64,000 nt of DNA from Dyadobacter sp. 676 (GCF_040448675.1 NZ_CP159289.1:2976001-3040000); one strand, 5' to 3'; positions 53,710 through 63,705 are shown, counted from the stretch's first letter. The notes: a model not told the origin generated them from the sequence alone. Program-made: numbers and translations.

Positions 53710-54952
53710 TTACATTTCCGTAATCACAAATTCCACCCTGCGGTTTTTCTTCCGCTCTTCTTCGCTGCCTTTTGTGATCGGCCGCGTGCCGCCGTAACCT
53801 TTCGCCTCTATACGGCTGCCGGCGATGCCTTTTTCCACGAGGTATCCTTTCACAGCTTCCGCACGCTGACGCGAGAGTTCGAGGTTTTTGTCAAAATCGC
53901 CTACATTGTCCGTGTGGCCTTCGACGCGGATTTTAATGGTCGGGTTATCGAGCATTACCTCCACGAGCCGGTTCAATTCCTCGTAGGATTCCGGAAGCAA
54001 TGTGTATTTGGATGTTTCGAAATAGATATTGGGCAGCAAAATCGTTTCGCCGACGATCAGCGGAGTGAGATAAACGTCCTGGTCAAACGACTGGCTGCTC
54101 GAATCAGCCGGCGCAAGACTGAACGACGAGCCATAATACCCGCGCGACTGCACGCGGAACTTATAATTTTGCCCTGCATCCACTCCTATCCGGTATTTGC
54201 CTGACGACGATTTCACCTGCAGCGTATCACCGCCTTCCACATAGGAAATCTGTGCGGGCACCGGTTCTTTGGTCTTGGCGCTATAAACGGTCCCTTTCAA
54301 AACCGCTACTGTGGCTTCTTTCTTAGCCTCGGGTGCCGGAGCCGGCTTTTCGGGCGCTTTCGCGGCCGGTTTTTTCGCAGGCGTCACGGCTTTCGCGGCG
54401 GGCTTCGACGACTTGGCCGCGGCCTCTTTCTTTGATGGGTTTTTAATGTGGACCCCATAAAAATTCCAGGATTGTAATCCCCCCCTGGCTTCTTCCCTCA
54501 TAAAAGTCAAACTCCTCGATACCCGGTGTCAGCCGCTCGAAATACGCTACAAAATCGACGGTGTCGCCGGAAGATACGTTCATTTTTGAAGTGGTAGGGA
54601 TATTCTCAGCCTTTACGAATTTGAATTTTTTATCGATTTCACCGGGTTTATAAAGCCGGGTTTCGGGGTCGAGCCAGATTTGGCTTTCACCGATCTGCGG
54701 AAGTCCGCGCGGGATCCGCGAATCGGGCATGGGAAGCGTTCTGGGCTGCGACCGGAACTGAGGCTGTTTGGGCGTTTTGTCGATAAACTGGAGGTGTATG
54801 ATAGTATAATCGTCCGTCAGTTCGACACGCTTGATTTTCACGTACGGCGCCGACGATTCGTCTACTTTGGGATTTTCAGTAATTTGCCCGAAGCTGGTAT
54901 GGATGGATAGCAAAATGGCTCCAAAACTGGCTGAAAGCAACTTCAAATTCAT
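53710..54952 (-). pseudogene. OmpA-domain envelope protein, frameshifted in a C7 run
   Basis: Two overlapping frames form one gene of about 413 residues when one base is removed from the run 54479-54485 (seven C, six expected), restoring [16 protein letters not shown]. The N-terminal part starts [15 protein letters not shown], a signal peptide (an upstream in-frame ATG at 54985 is less likely). A beta-rich middle, a Lys/Ala/Pro-rich linker and a carboxypeptidase-regulatory-like segment follow. The OmpA C-like domain ([38 protein letters not shown]) binds peptidoglycan. As written the gene is split: the upstream product lacks OmpA, the downstream one lacks a signal peptide. A sequence error is the simplest explanation. 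Confidence 0.88.
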
Positions 54953-55036
54953 GACGATATTGGGGTTTAAAACAAATATCAGCAAGAACGCCGGAATCCG
55001 GACGATAGTTTGTTAAAAATTGTTAAACCCGGAAAG

Positions 55037-55789
55037 TCACTGGTTTACAGGAATAAAACTGCTCCAAAAAGCAGGCTCGTAGCGCTCCCAGGCATGGCAT
55101 GCGAAGGGCAAATGGTGGCCTGTGAGTTTATAACTAGCTGCCGGGCTCTTCTCAAACGCGAAACGCAGCGCTTCCTCCCACGGGGGTAATTTCATGAACA
55201 TTTTCATCGGTTTGAGGCGCGTGGCTTCCTGGCAGAAAAGCATATCTTCGTTTCCTTTCCATGCCGGGTAAAAAGTGTTGTAAATTTTCAGGTAACGTAT
55301 GAATGCCGGAATCCTGCGCAGCGAAAGTCCGCCGTTCAGTACGACACGGCGGGTCGACAGCGCATTGGCGAATATCCCGGCGGATTCGGCCGGAACGGCG
55401 TCGAACTCATGTTGATGCAGCGACGGCGCTCCGATATAGTCATATCCTTTCGCGCACCATTGAGTGAGCTCATCCCGGAAAACGAATGCATCGAGCTGAT
55501 AAACCAGAATATACTCATAGGCTGTGAAGGTTTTGTAAAAATCAATGGAAACCATCAGCCTGTTGTAGGCGGCGACCCCGGTGAAGAAACTGTCGTCGAA
55601 CGACCGGAATGCGAGCGCCGGATATTGCTGTTGCAATGCCGACAAATCGAGCCCGGCGGGTTTAACGACGATCACCGGGTATTTCCCCAGCACCGTCATG
55701 CACTGTTTCAGCGACATTCGTTCCGCATCCGTCATTACCGACTGGTAAACCGGTATCACCACAGCCACAAGCGACTTGTTATCAGCCAT
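55037..55789 (-). CDS. DUF5672-family protein (glycosyltransferase-associated)
   Basis: A 250-residue cytoplasmic protein matching the DUF5672 pattern: VAVVIPVYQS at the start, YILVYQLDAFVFRDELTQWCAKGYDYIGAP, VLNGGLSLRR and WKGNEDMLFC. The fold is probably GT-A-like and the family occurs in polysaccharide loci, suggesting a glycosyltransferase, but activity is not established. It lies 15 bases behind the GT2 gene on the same strand, so the two probably act on the same glycan. Confidence 0.8.
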   Translation of the reverse strand: MADNKSLVAVVIPVYQSVMTDAERMSLKQCMTVLGKYPVIVVKPAGLDLSALQQQYPALAFRSFDDSFFTGVAAYNRLMVSIDFYKTFTAYEYILVYQLDAFVFRDELTQWCAKGYDYIGAPSLHQHEFDAVPAESAGIFANALSTRRVVLNGGLSLRRIPAFIRYLKIYNTFYPAWKGNEDMLFCQEATRLKPMKMFMKLPPWEEALRFAFEKSPAASYKLTGHHLPFACHAWERYEPAFWSSFIPVNQ

Positions 55790-55804
55790 TTAATACGAAA
55801 TCTG

Positions 55805-56782
55805 TTATTCCAATAAATCACCTGCCGCCGGTAGCCACCAATCCTCGCTACTAAATTGGTAATACCCGCGGACCAGCTGGTTAAGCACCGGTATAATCCT
55901 TTTTAAGCGGTTTTCCGGCAATGCGGCCCGGGTATGAAAGTGTTTTTGCGAGAGGTTCAATTTTCTCAGCTTTTCGTGCCGAATAAATGGAAGTGCAAGA
56001 AGGAGCAGGTACATATCGTGCAGCTTCTTGGCTTTTTGCTGCAAAGGCACGAGCTTCAACCGCCGGTCGCGGTTGAAGCGGTCTTTCAGTTCCACTTTTT
56101 CGACTTTATTACCAAATCCTACCTGCTGGCTCGAATGGATGCGATAGCAAATGAGCGTTTCGGGAATGAAATCGATCTTGTTTTCCAGGCTTAGCACCAT
56201 GGCTATCCAGGCGTCGTGGATCAGATCCTGCACGTGGGTCGGGAAAGGCATCAGCCGGGCCAGGCACGACTTCCGGATCGCCAGCGTAGCGCCCGTTACG
56301 ACAAAACCCTTAAAAAGAATCTCGTGCGATTTCCCGCCGCGCCAGATTTCCTGCCGCCGCTTGCCGAATTCGATTTCTTCCCAGATTGTGCGCCCGGTAG
56401 GCTGCGAATCGTCGCCGACTATTTCCGCATCGCTGAACACCGCATCGAGGTCGCGGCGGGCATTCAGGAAAGCGAGCTGTTTCTGTACCTTGTCTCTCCG
56501 CCAGCGGTCGTCCTGATCGCACAAAAAGATGATATCGCCCTTGCAAAGAGAGAGGCATTTCTCAAAATTCTTCGTCGATCCGAGGTTTTGCCCGTTCACG
56601 TGAATACGCACAGGGAATTTGCACGTGGCGGCAAAAGATTTTATGATTTCAATCGTGTCGTCCTTCGATCTGTCGTCGCAAACAACCAATTCGTCCACCG
56701 AAACCGTCTGATCAGCAATGCTCTTCAACTGTTCGGACAAGTACTTCGCCCCGTTGTAAGTGCACATGGCCACTGAAATCAT
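55805..56782 (-). CDS. Family 2 glycosyltransferase
   Basis: A 325-residue GT-A enzyme, probably transferring a sugar in surface glycan or O-antigen synthesis. The N-terminus is MISVAMCTYNGAKYLSEQL; the nucleotide-binding region includes VCDDRSKDDT and the metal motif FLCDQDDRW. The central part resembles rhamnosyltransferase-like GT2 proteins. It is the first of a two-gene unit with DUF5672. The donor and acceptor are unknown. The 196 bases upstream (to 56979) contain no clear promoter box. Confidence 0.87.
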   Translation of the reverse strand: MISVAMCTYNGAKYLSEQLKSIADQTVSVDELVVCDDRSKDDTIEIIKSFAATCKFPVRIHVNGQNLGSTKNFEKCLSLCKGDIIFLCDQDDRWRRDKVQKQLAFLNARRDLDAVFSDAEIVGDDSQPTGRTIWEEIEFGKRRQEIWRGGKSHEILFKGFVVTGATLAIRKSCLARLMPFPTHVQDLIHDAWIAMVLSLENKIDFIPETLICYRIHSSQQVGFGNKVEKVELKDRFNRDRRLKLVPLQQKAKKLHDMYLLLLALPFIRHEKLRKLNLSQKHFHTRAALPENRLKRIIPVLNQLVRGYYQFSSEDWWLPAAGDLLE

Positions 56783-56978
56783 AATGTGTTTCCCTATTTA
56801 ATTACAAAATTTCGCAAAATAACAGTTAATGCAGAAAGGTCGGGCGGATTTGACGGTGATTGAGAGATATTTAGGCATATCTGATATTTTTGTCGAAAGC
56901 TTCCCGGCCCTTTTTGTGAGCCATAAAGTTATATGGTTTAGAGCGGGGAATTAAACAAAAGTTATTAAAAGCACCGGA

Positions 56979-57530
56979 ATGGCATTACCAGAACAGCTCA
57001 AAAAGGCGATTATCCAGATGCCTGCCAAAGAAAAGGATAAACTGCTCCTGAGGCTGATCACCAAAGACAAAACACTGAGCGACCGGCTTCATTTCGAGCT
57101 GATTGAAGACAGCTCCACCATTCCCGAGCGACGGGAAGAGCTCATGGGACGCATCGTGCGCACTTCGAAATACAACCAGAACACACCGGGCTGGGTGCTT
57201 ATGGACATGCGCAGCCTCAGTGCGGATATTGCCTATCATGTGAAAGTCACCAAGGATAAGGTCGGCGGCATCGAGCTGAATATTTTCCTGCTGAATACAT
57301 TTCTCGAAAGCTATTCCGACATTCTGCGGACCTACTCGTCCCGGGCCGATACCTGCGCATTGTACATCGCCAAAAAAGCCCAGACGATCCTGAACGGGCT
57401 GAACAAACTCGACGAAGATTACCGGGTTGATTATATTAAGGACGCCAACCGCATGCTGGAACTTGTCTACAGTCTGTGTTCCAAAATGTACGCCAGGCAG
57501 ATGGAGCTGCCGCACGAGCTGGAATTTTAA
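56979..57530 (+). CDS. Conserved hypothetical helical protein
   Basis: A 183-residue cytoplasmic protein without signal peptide or membrane helices. It is predicted mostly helical and lysine/leucine-rich, with QLKKAIIQMPAKEKDKLLLRLITKDKTLSDRLHFELIED at the N-terminus. I recognise no domain. The gene is followed after 13 bases by the isochorismatase-fold hydrolase, so the two are probably cotranscribed. Function unknown. Confidence 0.7.
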   Translation: MALPEQLKKAIIQMPAKEKDKLLLRLITKDKTLSDRLHFELIEDSSTIPERREELMGRIVRTSKYNQNTPGWVLMDMRSLSADIAYHVKVTKDKVGGIELNIFLLNTFLESYSDILRTYSSRADTCALYIAKKAQTILNGLNKLDEDYRVDYIKDANRMLELVYSLCSKMYARQMELPHELEF

Positions 57531-57543
57531 ACACCATATTATT

Positions 57544-58341
57544 ATGAAAAAGACCGCCCTGCTGATCATCGACGCCCAATACGATTTCTGTAATCCCGAC
57601 GGGACCCTGTACGTGCCGGGGGCGGAAAAGGATGTGGAGCGTATCGCCAACCTCATCGCTCTGGAAGGCGACCGGATCGATTCGATCTTCCTCACGCTCG
57701 ATACGCACAAGGTGATCGACATCGCACATCCGCTTTTCTGGGAAGATCCGAATGGCAACACGGTAGCGCCATTCACGCTGATTTCGGCTAAATCCGTCGA
57801 AGCGGGCAATTGGGTACCGCGGTACCATAAAGAATATGCATTGAAATACCTGCAAGCCCTGGAAGCCGGGGGCGAATTCCAGCATTTCATCTGGCCCGAG
57901 CATTGCCTCGTCGGATCGAAAGGCGCTGCCCTGGACGACACCATCATGCACTCAGTGCTCGCCTGGACGCACCGCACCCGCCGCGATTACCGCACCGTTT
58001 CGAAGGGCCTTCATCCGCTGACGGAGCATTTCGGGGTTTTTAAAGCGCAAGTACCGGTAGAAAATGTGCCGGAAACCGGACTGAACGAGCATTTCCTGGC
58101 CGAGCTGAATGAATTCGACCAGGTACTCGTCGCCGGCGAGGCGCGGTCGCACTGTGTGGCGACGAGCATCCGGCAGATCGTCAGATACGCACCAGCATTG
58201 GCTGCGAAAGTAACCGCGTTGACCGACTGCATGTCTGACGTGCCGAACTTCGGCCATTTTGCCGATCCGATATTTGAAGAAGCCGCCGGAAGCGGCATGA
58301 GATTTGCGAAAGCGGGCGAGTTTTTTGCACAAAACCAATAG
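57544..58341 (+). CDS. Isochorismatase-fold cysteine hydrolase (nicotinamidase-like)
   Basis: A 265-residue hydrolase of the isochorismatase superfamily. The catalytic aspartate is in LLIIDAQYDFC and the nucleophilic cysteine in AGEARSHCVATSI; WPEHCLVGSKGAAL is the substrate-site segment shared with nicotinamidases. The longer frame from 57427 lies inside the upstream gene and lacks homology, so the ATG at 57544 is used. Nicotinamidase or a related amidase activity is possible, which would fit the NAD genes nadC and nadK in the window, but the neighbours here do not support it directly. Confidence 0.85.
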   Translation: MKKTALLIIDAQYDFCNPDGTLYVPGAEKDVERIANLIALEGDRIDSIFLTLDTHKVIDIAHPLFWEDPNGNTVAPFTLISAKSVEAGNWVPRYHKEYALKYLQALEAGGEFQHFIWPEHCLVGSKGAALDDTIMHSVLAWTHRTRRDYRTVSKGLHPLTEHFGVFKAQVPVENVPETGLNEHFLAELNEFDQVLVAGEARSHCVATSIRQIVRYAPALAAKVTALTDCMSDVPNFGHFADPIFEEAAGSGMRFAKAGEFFAQNQ

Positions 58342-58444
58342 CCCAATCTCTTTACAGGTATCAAACTAAATACTGCGGCTTTTGGTTATAACAGTATCAC
58401 ATCATCATTCAAACTAATATCATAACCCATCGATAACCCCTGCT

Positions 58445-61324
58445 ATGATGCAATTAGCTGTGCCCCGGATCGAGGCCGATCAGTTCGATGAACTGGATCC
58501 GAGACAATACATCCTGATCAAAGGTGCCCGTGTTAACAATCTGAAAAACATCGATGTGGCGATCCCGCGCAATAAGCTGGTCGTCATTACCGGGCTCTCC
58601 GGTTCGGGAAAATCGTCGCTCGCTTTCGATACGCTGTTCGCGGAAGGCCAGCGTATGTACGTGGAAAGCCTCAGCAGCTATGCCCGGCAATTCCTCGGCC
58701 GGATGGAGAAGCCGGAAGTGGAATATATCAAAGGCATTTCACCGGCTATTGCCATAGAGCAGAAGGTCAATACACGCAATCCGCGGTCGACCGTGGGTAC
58801 TTCCACGGAGATTTACGATTACCTCAAATTGCTTTTCGCCAGGATAGGCCACACCTATTCGCCGGTTTCCGGTGAAATGGTCCGGAAGGACACCGTTACG
58901 GATGTGGTGAACTACATGCTCGCGCACGACGAGGGCACGCGGGTAATGATCCTCGCGCCGCTGCTCATACGCGATGGCCGTTCGCAAATGGAAGAACTGA
59001 CCATTCTGCTTTCCAAGGGCTACAACCGCATAGTCCTGAACGAAGAAGTCGTTTCGATCGAAGACATTCTCGAAAACCCGGAACAATTTCCGCAAGCCGG
59101 CAACCAGGTCTTCATCCTCATAGACCGCGCCGCGATCCGCCATAATGACGAAGACACGCAATACCGCCTTTCGGACTCCGTGCAAACTGCCTTTTTCGAA
59201 GGCGAAGGAACTTGCACCGTCCACGTTGTGAATGGAGAGAAAAGGGTTTTCTCCGACAAATTCGAACTCGACGGCATCACTTTCGAAGAGCCGACCGTTA
59301 ATCTATTCAGCTTCAATAACCCGTATGGTGCCTGTAAAAGGTGTGAAGGTTTTGGAAAAATACTGGGAATAGACCCCGACCTCGTGATTCCCGACAAAAA
59401 CCTTTCGGTTTACGACGGCGCCATTGCGCCGTGGCGGACCGAAAAAATGGGCGAATGGCTGATCCCCCTCGTCCGCAACGGCGTGAAATTCGATTTTCCG
59501 ATCCATAGGCCCTACAAGGACCTGACGCCCGCGCAAAAGGAATTGCTCTGGACGGGCAATCAGTATTTCCAGGGAATCAACGATTTCATTTCCGAACTCG
59601 AATCGCAGACGCACAAGATCCAGTACCGCGTAATGCTATCGCGTTTCCGCGGCCGCACTACCTGCCCCGATTGCCGGGGCTCGCGTTTGCGAAAGGATGC
59701 TTCCTATGTTAAAATCGGCGGCAAGTCCATTACCGACCTGGTGTTGATGCCCATTCAGGATGTTTCCGAATTTTTCAAGCAGCTTGAAATCAGCGATCAC
59801 GACCGCCAGATCGCCCGGCGTGTTTTGACGGAAATCGAATCGCGGCTGGATTATATGAACCGCGTCGGACTCGGTTACCTGACGCTGAACCGGCTTACAA
59901 GCACTTTGTCCGGCGGCGAGTTCCAGCGCATTAAGCTCGCCACTTCGCTGGGAAGCGCATTGGTGGGTTCAATGTATATCTTGGACGAACCGAGCATCGG
60001 CCTTCACCCGCGCGACACGCAAAGGTTGGTGGGCGTGCTCGAATCATTGCGCGACCTGGGCAATACGGTGATCGTGGTGGAACACGAGGAAGAGGTAATG
60101 CACGCAGCGGACCAAATCATCGATATTGGTCCGGAAGCCGGAACCGGTGGCGGACATGTTGTATTTCAGGGAAATCAAAGCGATATCGAGGAGTTGAAGG
60201 TCAATGGTCAGGGGGGCAGGAATGGCCAGGAAAGTGGTGAGGGCAGGGTGCAGTCGCATACTTTGGATTTCCTGCTGGGCCATGATTCCATTCCCGTGCC
60301 TTCGGTACGGAGAAAATCCCTGCATTTCCTGGAAATTAAAGGGGCGCGGGAGAATAATTTGAAAGAGCTGGACGTCAAAATCCCTTTAAACAACCTGACC
60401 GTCGTCACCGGGGTAAGTGGTTCGGGAAAATCCACATTGATCCGTAAAATTCTCTATCCCGCATTAATGCGCCTCAAAGGTGAATTCAGTGAAGATGTAG
60501 GAAGGTTCGACGAGCTCACCGGCAGTGTCGATCGCATCGAGGCCGTTGAGATGATCGACCAGAACCCGATCGGTAAATCGTCGCGCTCGAACCCGGTTAC
60601 CTATATCAAAGCTTACGACTACATCCGCCAGATGATGTCCGAACAGCCGCTTTCGAAAGCGAGAGGCTACAAACCTTCGCATTTCTCGTTCAATGTCGAC
60701 GGCGGCCGCTGCGAGATATGCCAGGGCGAGGGCGAGGTGAAAATCGAAATGCAGTTCATGGCCGATATTTATCTGACCTGCGAAGGCTGTAACGGCAAAC
60801 GTTTCAAGCAGGAAATACAGGAGGTCCGGTACCATGACAAGGACATTGCCGAAATCCTCGACATGACCGTCGACGAAGCTATCGAGTTTTTCAGGGAAGC
60901 CGAGCCGAAGCTGGCCGATAAACTGCTGCCTTTGCAGGAAGTAGGGCTCGGCTATGTAGGGCTCGGCCAATCTTCAAACACATTGTCGGGTGGTGAGGCA
61001 CAACGCGTAAAACTGGCCTCGTTCCTCGGAAAAGGTTCTTCCAATAAAGGTAAAACGCTTTTCATTTTCGACGAACCGACCACCGGTTTGCATTTCCACG
61101 ACATTAAAAAGCTCCTCAAAGCCATCAATGCATTGGTAGAGCAAGGCGACAGCGTGATCATTATCGAGCATAATATGGAGGTCATCAAAAGCGCCGACTG
61201 GATCATCGACCTCGGTCCTGAGGGCGGTGAAAACGGCGGTAACCTCACATTCGCCGGCACACCGGAAGAGATGGTCAAGCTGGAAGGTAATTATACGGCC
61301 CGATTTTTGAGGGAAAAAATTTGA
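58445..61324 (+). CDS. uvrA: Excinuclease ABC subunit A
   Basis: A 959-residue nucleotide-excision-repair ATPase that finds bulky lesions and loads UvrB. Walker A motifs are [14 protein letters not shown] (50-63) and [10 protein letters not shown] (near 656). Zinc-finger pairs CPDCRGSRL and CEICQGEGE...CEGCNGKRF, and ABC signatures TLSGGEFQR and TLSGGEAQR, are all present. Residues about 588-604 are an extra glycine-rich linker ([14 protein letters not shown]) encoded by a 9-base-period stretch, in a region that is short in most UvrA proteins. The toxin-antitoxin pair follows after 50 bases. No uvrB is adjacent. Confidence 0.97.
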   Translation: MMQLAVPRIEADQFDELDPRQYILIKGARVNNLKNIDVAIPRNKLVVITGLSGSGKSSLAFDTLFAEGQRMYVESLSSYARQFLGRMEKPEVEYIKGISPAIAIEQKVNTRNPRSTVGTSTEIYDYLKLLFARIGHTYSPVSGEMVRKDTVTDVVNYMLAHDEGTRVMILAPLLIRDGRSQMEELTILLSKGYNRIVLNEEVVSIEDILENPEQFPQAGNQVFILIDRAAIRHNDEDTQYRLSDSVQTAFFEGEGTCTVHVVNGEKRVFSDKFELDGITFEEPTVNLFSFNNPYGACKRCEGFGKILGIDPDLVIPDKNLSVYDGAIAPWRTEKMGEWLIPLVRNGVKFDFPIHRPYKDLTPAQKELLWTGNQYFQGINDFISELESQTHKIQYRVMLSRFRGRTTCPDCRGSRLRKDASYVKIGGKSITDLVLMPIQDVSEFFKQLEISDHDRQIARRVLTEIESRLDYMNRVGLGYLTLNRLTSTLSGGEFQRIKLATSLGSALVGSMYILDEPSIGLHPRDTQRLVGVLESLRDLGNTVIVVEHEEEVMHAADQIIDIGPEAGTGGGHVVFQGNQSDIEELKVNGQGGRNGQESGEGRVQSHTLDFLLGHDSIPVPSVRRKSLHFLEIKGARENNLKELDVKIPLNNLTVVTGVSGSGKSTLIRKILYPALMRLKGEFSEDVGRFDELTGSVDRIEAVEMIDQNPIGKSSRSNPVTYIKAYDYIRQMMSEQPLSKARGYKPSHFSFNVDGGRCEICQGEGEVKIEMQFMADIYLTCEGCNGKRFKQEIQEVRYHDKDIAEILDMTVDEAIEFFREAEPKLADKLLPLQEVGLGYVGLGQSSNTLSGGEAQRVKLASFLGKGSSNKGKTLFIFDEPTTGLHFHDIKKLLKAINALVEQGDSVIIIEHNMEVIKSADWIIDLGPEGGENGGNLTFAGTPEEMVKLEGNYTARFLREKI

Positions 61325-61328
61325 AACG

Positions 61329-61362
61329 TGAAGTATGTCACTTATCTTAGTGACATACTTCA
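61329..61362. promoter_or_regulatory. Operator-like palindrome of the ParS/RES pair
   Basis: TGAAGTATGTCACT (61329-61342) and AGTGACATACTTCA (61349-61362) are perfect inverted copies separated by 6 bases. The site starts 5 bases after the uvrA stop and ends 12 bases before the antitoxin start. The antitoxins of this class repress their own operons, so an operator is likely. A terminator for uvrA is the alternative; no T run follows. Confidence 0.6.
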
Positions 61363-61374
61363 TTCAAAATAGCT

Positions 61375-61809
61375 ATGTCAGCACCACCCGTCCGATTTTT
61401 CGAGGAAGAATTCGTTCCGTACGGCAAGCAGCCGGCTTCCGAATTTGCGGTGATCAAAACATCGCGGGAAGGGATGTTGCGCTCCGCTGCCGATGAAATA
61501 TCGGGTCTTGTAGGGCTGACAGACAATGAAATTGCCTATGTGCTCGGCATGACGCCCCGTAACCTGCACCGCATTCAGGGGGACAGGCGGCTGGGAACCG
61601 ATGCTTCGGAGCGGCTGCTGTTGCTCCGCAATATCCTTTTACACGCGCTGGATACCTTTGATGGCAAAGAAAGTGTGGTGAGGCATTGGCTGCGGACACC
61701 GATTTCCGCGCTGAATGACCAGTCTCCGCTCCAAATGATGGATACGGTAACAGGCTTCGGGCTGGTGGACGATGTGCTTGGCCGGCTCGATTACGGATTA
61801 CCTGCCTAA
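61375..61809 (+). CDS. Xre/ParS-type antitoxin (MbcA/ParS toxin-binding domain)
   Basis: A 144-residue antitoxin. Residues about 35-95 form an Xre-like helix-turn-helix region (GLVGLTDNEIAYVLGMTPRNLHRIQGDRR) and the C-terminus is the MbcA/ParS/Xre toxin-binding domain ending in the characteristic PLQMMDTVTGFGLVDDVLGRLDYG. It probably neutralises the RES toxin encoded 11 bases downstream and represses the operon through the palindrome at 61329-61362. Confidence 0.9.
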   Translation: MSAPPVRFFEEEFVPYGKQPASEFAVIKTSREGMLRSAADEISGLVGLTDNEIAYVLGMTPRNLHRIQGDRRLGTDASERLLLLRNILLHALDTFDGKESVVRHWLRTPISALNDQSPLQMMDTVTGFGLVDDVLGRLDYGLPA

Positions 61810-61820
61810 CGGCACTGCCT

Positions 61821-62285
61821 ATGCCATTGGTTTACAGGATTACGCGAGAGAAATTCCGGCACGACGCACTTTCGGCAGAAGGCAGCCGGCTGTTTGGCGC
61901 ACGCTGGAATCCGAAAGGCATCGGCGTACTTTATACGACATCATCCCCCGAACTCGGACTGGTCGAAACACTCGCACATGCGCCGGGCGTACGCTACGAG
62001 GATCTTCCGAAGTATTGGCTTTCGTCGATCGAGATCCCTGACGACATCCGGCATTATTCACGGACGGATTTGCCCGCTTACTGGCAGGACAAAACCTACG
62101 ACCGTACCCAATACTGGCTCAAAGACTGGCTCGTCAAGCCCGGTGTACTGGGCGTGGGTATTCCGTCGGTAATAGTACCCTTTTCTTCCAATATCATTCT
62201 TCATCCCGACCATCCGCTGTTTGCGAGCATCAAACTCCTGGCCCAGGAGCCTATTCCCATCGACCGCCGTTTGTGGCGGGGCTAG
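61821..62285 (+). CDS. RES-domain toxin
   Basis: A 154-residue RES protein. Family residues are R6 (VYRI), the RWN motif at 28-30 (GARWNPKG), Y38 and E49 (YTTSSPELGLVETLAH), and the C-terminal SVIVPFSSNIILHPDHP. RES toxins such as MbcT and ParT attack NAD or ADP-ribosylate host targets. The complete set of these residues suggests an active toxin. The pair sits behind uvrA as an isolated insertion-like module, without transposase or integrase nearby. Confidence 0.9.
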   Translation: MPLVYRITREKFRHDALSAEGSRLFGARWNPKGIGVLYTTSSPELGLVETLAHAPGVRYEDLPKYWLSSIEIPDDIRHYSRTDLPAYWQDKTYDRTQYWLKDWLVKPGVLGVGIPSVIVPFSSNIILHPDHPLFASIKLLAQEPIPIDRRLWRG

Positions 62286-62406
62286 GCTAATGGATTTCGC
62301 ACGGCATTCCCGCTATGTCAGTGGCCCGAAACACTTTCCTTCCCGTATCTAACAGTAAAGAAACCCGCCGGGGGACTTATTCAGGCTAAAACAAAATTTG
62401 CATTTC

Positions 62407-63243
62407 ATGAAGTTATATAAGACCGAAAATGGTATTCTTCTCGAACACGAGGACATTTTCTACCGCCTGCACGAAACGGATTGGGACGTTGTCGCCAACC
62501 GGAACAACCTGTACGAATGGCTCGAAAACCAAACCAAAAACCTGATCCCGCTCACGTTCACCGACGACATTCCGATGCCGGAAGTGCTTGCCCCGATCGG
62601 TTCGCAGGAAGTGTGGGCGTCCGGTGTTACTTATTTCAGAAGCCGTACAGCCCGGATGGAGGAATCAGAAAAGGCAGGCGGCGGCAGCTTTTACGACCGC
62701 GTATATGAGGCGGAGCGCCCCGAGTTATTCTTCAAATCGACCGCCTGGCGGGTTGTGGGTCATCATGGGACGGTACGCATCCGCAAAGACTCGACCTGGG
62801 ATGTTCCCGAACCGGAATTGACCCTTTTTGCGACTTCGGAGGGTGCATTGGTGGGCTATACGATTGGCAATGATGTGAGCTCGCGGAGCATCGAAGGCGA
62901 AAACCCGCTGTACCTGCCACAAGCCAAATCCTACACCGGCAGCGCGGCGCTGGGCCCGTGCCTTTATGTATTTAAAGAGCAGTTGGGACCGGATACGGTG
63001 ATCGACCTGTCGATCGTACGCGGTGGTGAGGAAGTTTTTAACGGGGAAGTCACATTGTCTCAAATGAAGCGGAAACCGGAAGAGCTGCTGCATTTCCTGT
63101 ACCGGGAAATGGCATTTCCACACGGTTGTTACCTGATGACCGGTACCGGCATTGTCCCGTCCTCCGATTTTACTTTGCAGTCGGGCGACGTTATTCACAT
63201 CACGATCGAGCCCATCGGAACTTTAACCAACACGGTGGCCTGA
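62407..63243 (+). CDS. FAH-family enzyme (AraD1/KdaD-like)
   Basis: A 278-residue enzyme of the fumarylacetoacetate hydrolase superfamily, starting at the ATG 62407 (an in-frame TTG lies upstream). The metal site lies around [13 protein letters not shown] and [30 protein letters not shown] and the C-terminal [20 protein letters not shown] are typical. The segment [17 protein letters not shown] resembles the 2-keto-3-deoxy-pentonate dehydratase group, so a role in oxidative pentose breakdown is likely, although no partner gene is present. A terminator follows directly. Confidence 0.85.
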   Translation: MKLYKTENGILLEHEDIFYRLHETDWDVVANRNNLYEWLENQTKNLIPLTFTDDIPMPEVLAPIGSQEVWASGVTYFRSRTARMEESEKAGGGSFYDRVYEAERPELFFKSTAWRVVGHHGTVRIRKDSTWDVPEPELTLFATSEGALVGYTIGNDVSSRSIEGENPLYLPQAKSYTGSAALGPCLYVFKEQLGPDTVIDLSIVRGGEEVFNGEVTLSQMKRKPEELLHFLYREMAFPHGCYLMTGTGIVPSSDFTLQSGDVIHITIEPIGTLTNTVA

Positions 63244-63246
63244 CAA

Positions 63247-63284
63247 AAGGAAAAGCTGCATGGATTGTCATGCAGCTTTTCCTT
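63247..63284. terminator. Bidirectional terminator after the FAH gene
   Basis: AAGGAAAAGCTGCATG (63247-63262) pairs perfectly with CATGCAGCTTTTCCTT (63269-63284) around six bases, a 16-bp stem. It sits 3 bases after the FAH stop and 20 bases before the stop of the convergent small gene. Confidence 0.85.
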
Positions 63285-63303
63285 AAAATGATAGAAGTAT
63301 TGC

Positions 63304-63705
63304 TTACGAATGCCCCAGCCTGGGAATAAAGGCGTAAATCACGCAGCGAACCACGCCTACCAGCTTGCTCACCATGGAGTCGTCGTTATCTTCGCTGGCT
63401 TCGCTTTCAAAGAATGCCGCCGGCCCTACTTGCAGGATCCGTGCATTCAAAGTGACAATATCGGATGCCGGCGTGCCGGTACTGGTATTCCTGATAAGCC
63501 CGGCATGTTTTACCTGAACAGCCGCTTTCGCCTTTGCCGCAGGCTTCAATTTTTTTGAAACAGCCTTTTCATTTACACATTCCTTACCGGATTGCAACTT
63601 TCTGTGCGCTACAAACATATTGTGCACGTAGCCCGTTGCGCTGGCTTGCAGGCTAACAAGGACGAGTAATATAAAGAGTCTGAGTGTTTTCATGGCTTGT
63701 TTCAA
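63304..63705 (-). CDS. Small secreted protein, unknown
   Basis: A 133-residue exported protein with a clear signal peptide (TLRLFILLVLVSLQASA, cleavage near ASA-TGY). The mature part is short, with a lysine/alanine-rich segment (AVSKKLKPAAKAKAAVQVKH) and an acidic serine patch (ESEASEDNDDS). I recognise no domain. Translation may start at 63705 or at the second ATG (63693). A promoter-like element lies 56 bases upstream and a strong terminator follows. Function unknown. Confidence 0.65.
   Translation of the reverse strand: MKQAMKTLRLFILLVLVSLQASATGYVHNMFVAHRKLQSGKECVNEKAVSKKLKPAAKAKAAVQVKHAGLIRNTSTGTPASDIVTLNARILQVGPAAFFESEASEDNDDSMVSKLVGVVRCVIYAFIPRLGHS

Noticed and set aside
57427..57543. 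Longer start for the isochorismatase-fold hydrolase
   Set aside because: The extension lies in another frame of the upstream gene and has no homology pattern.
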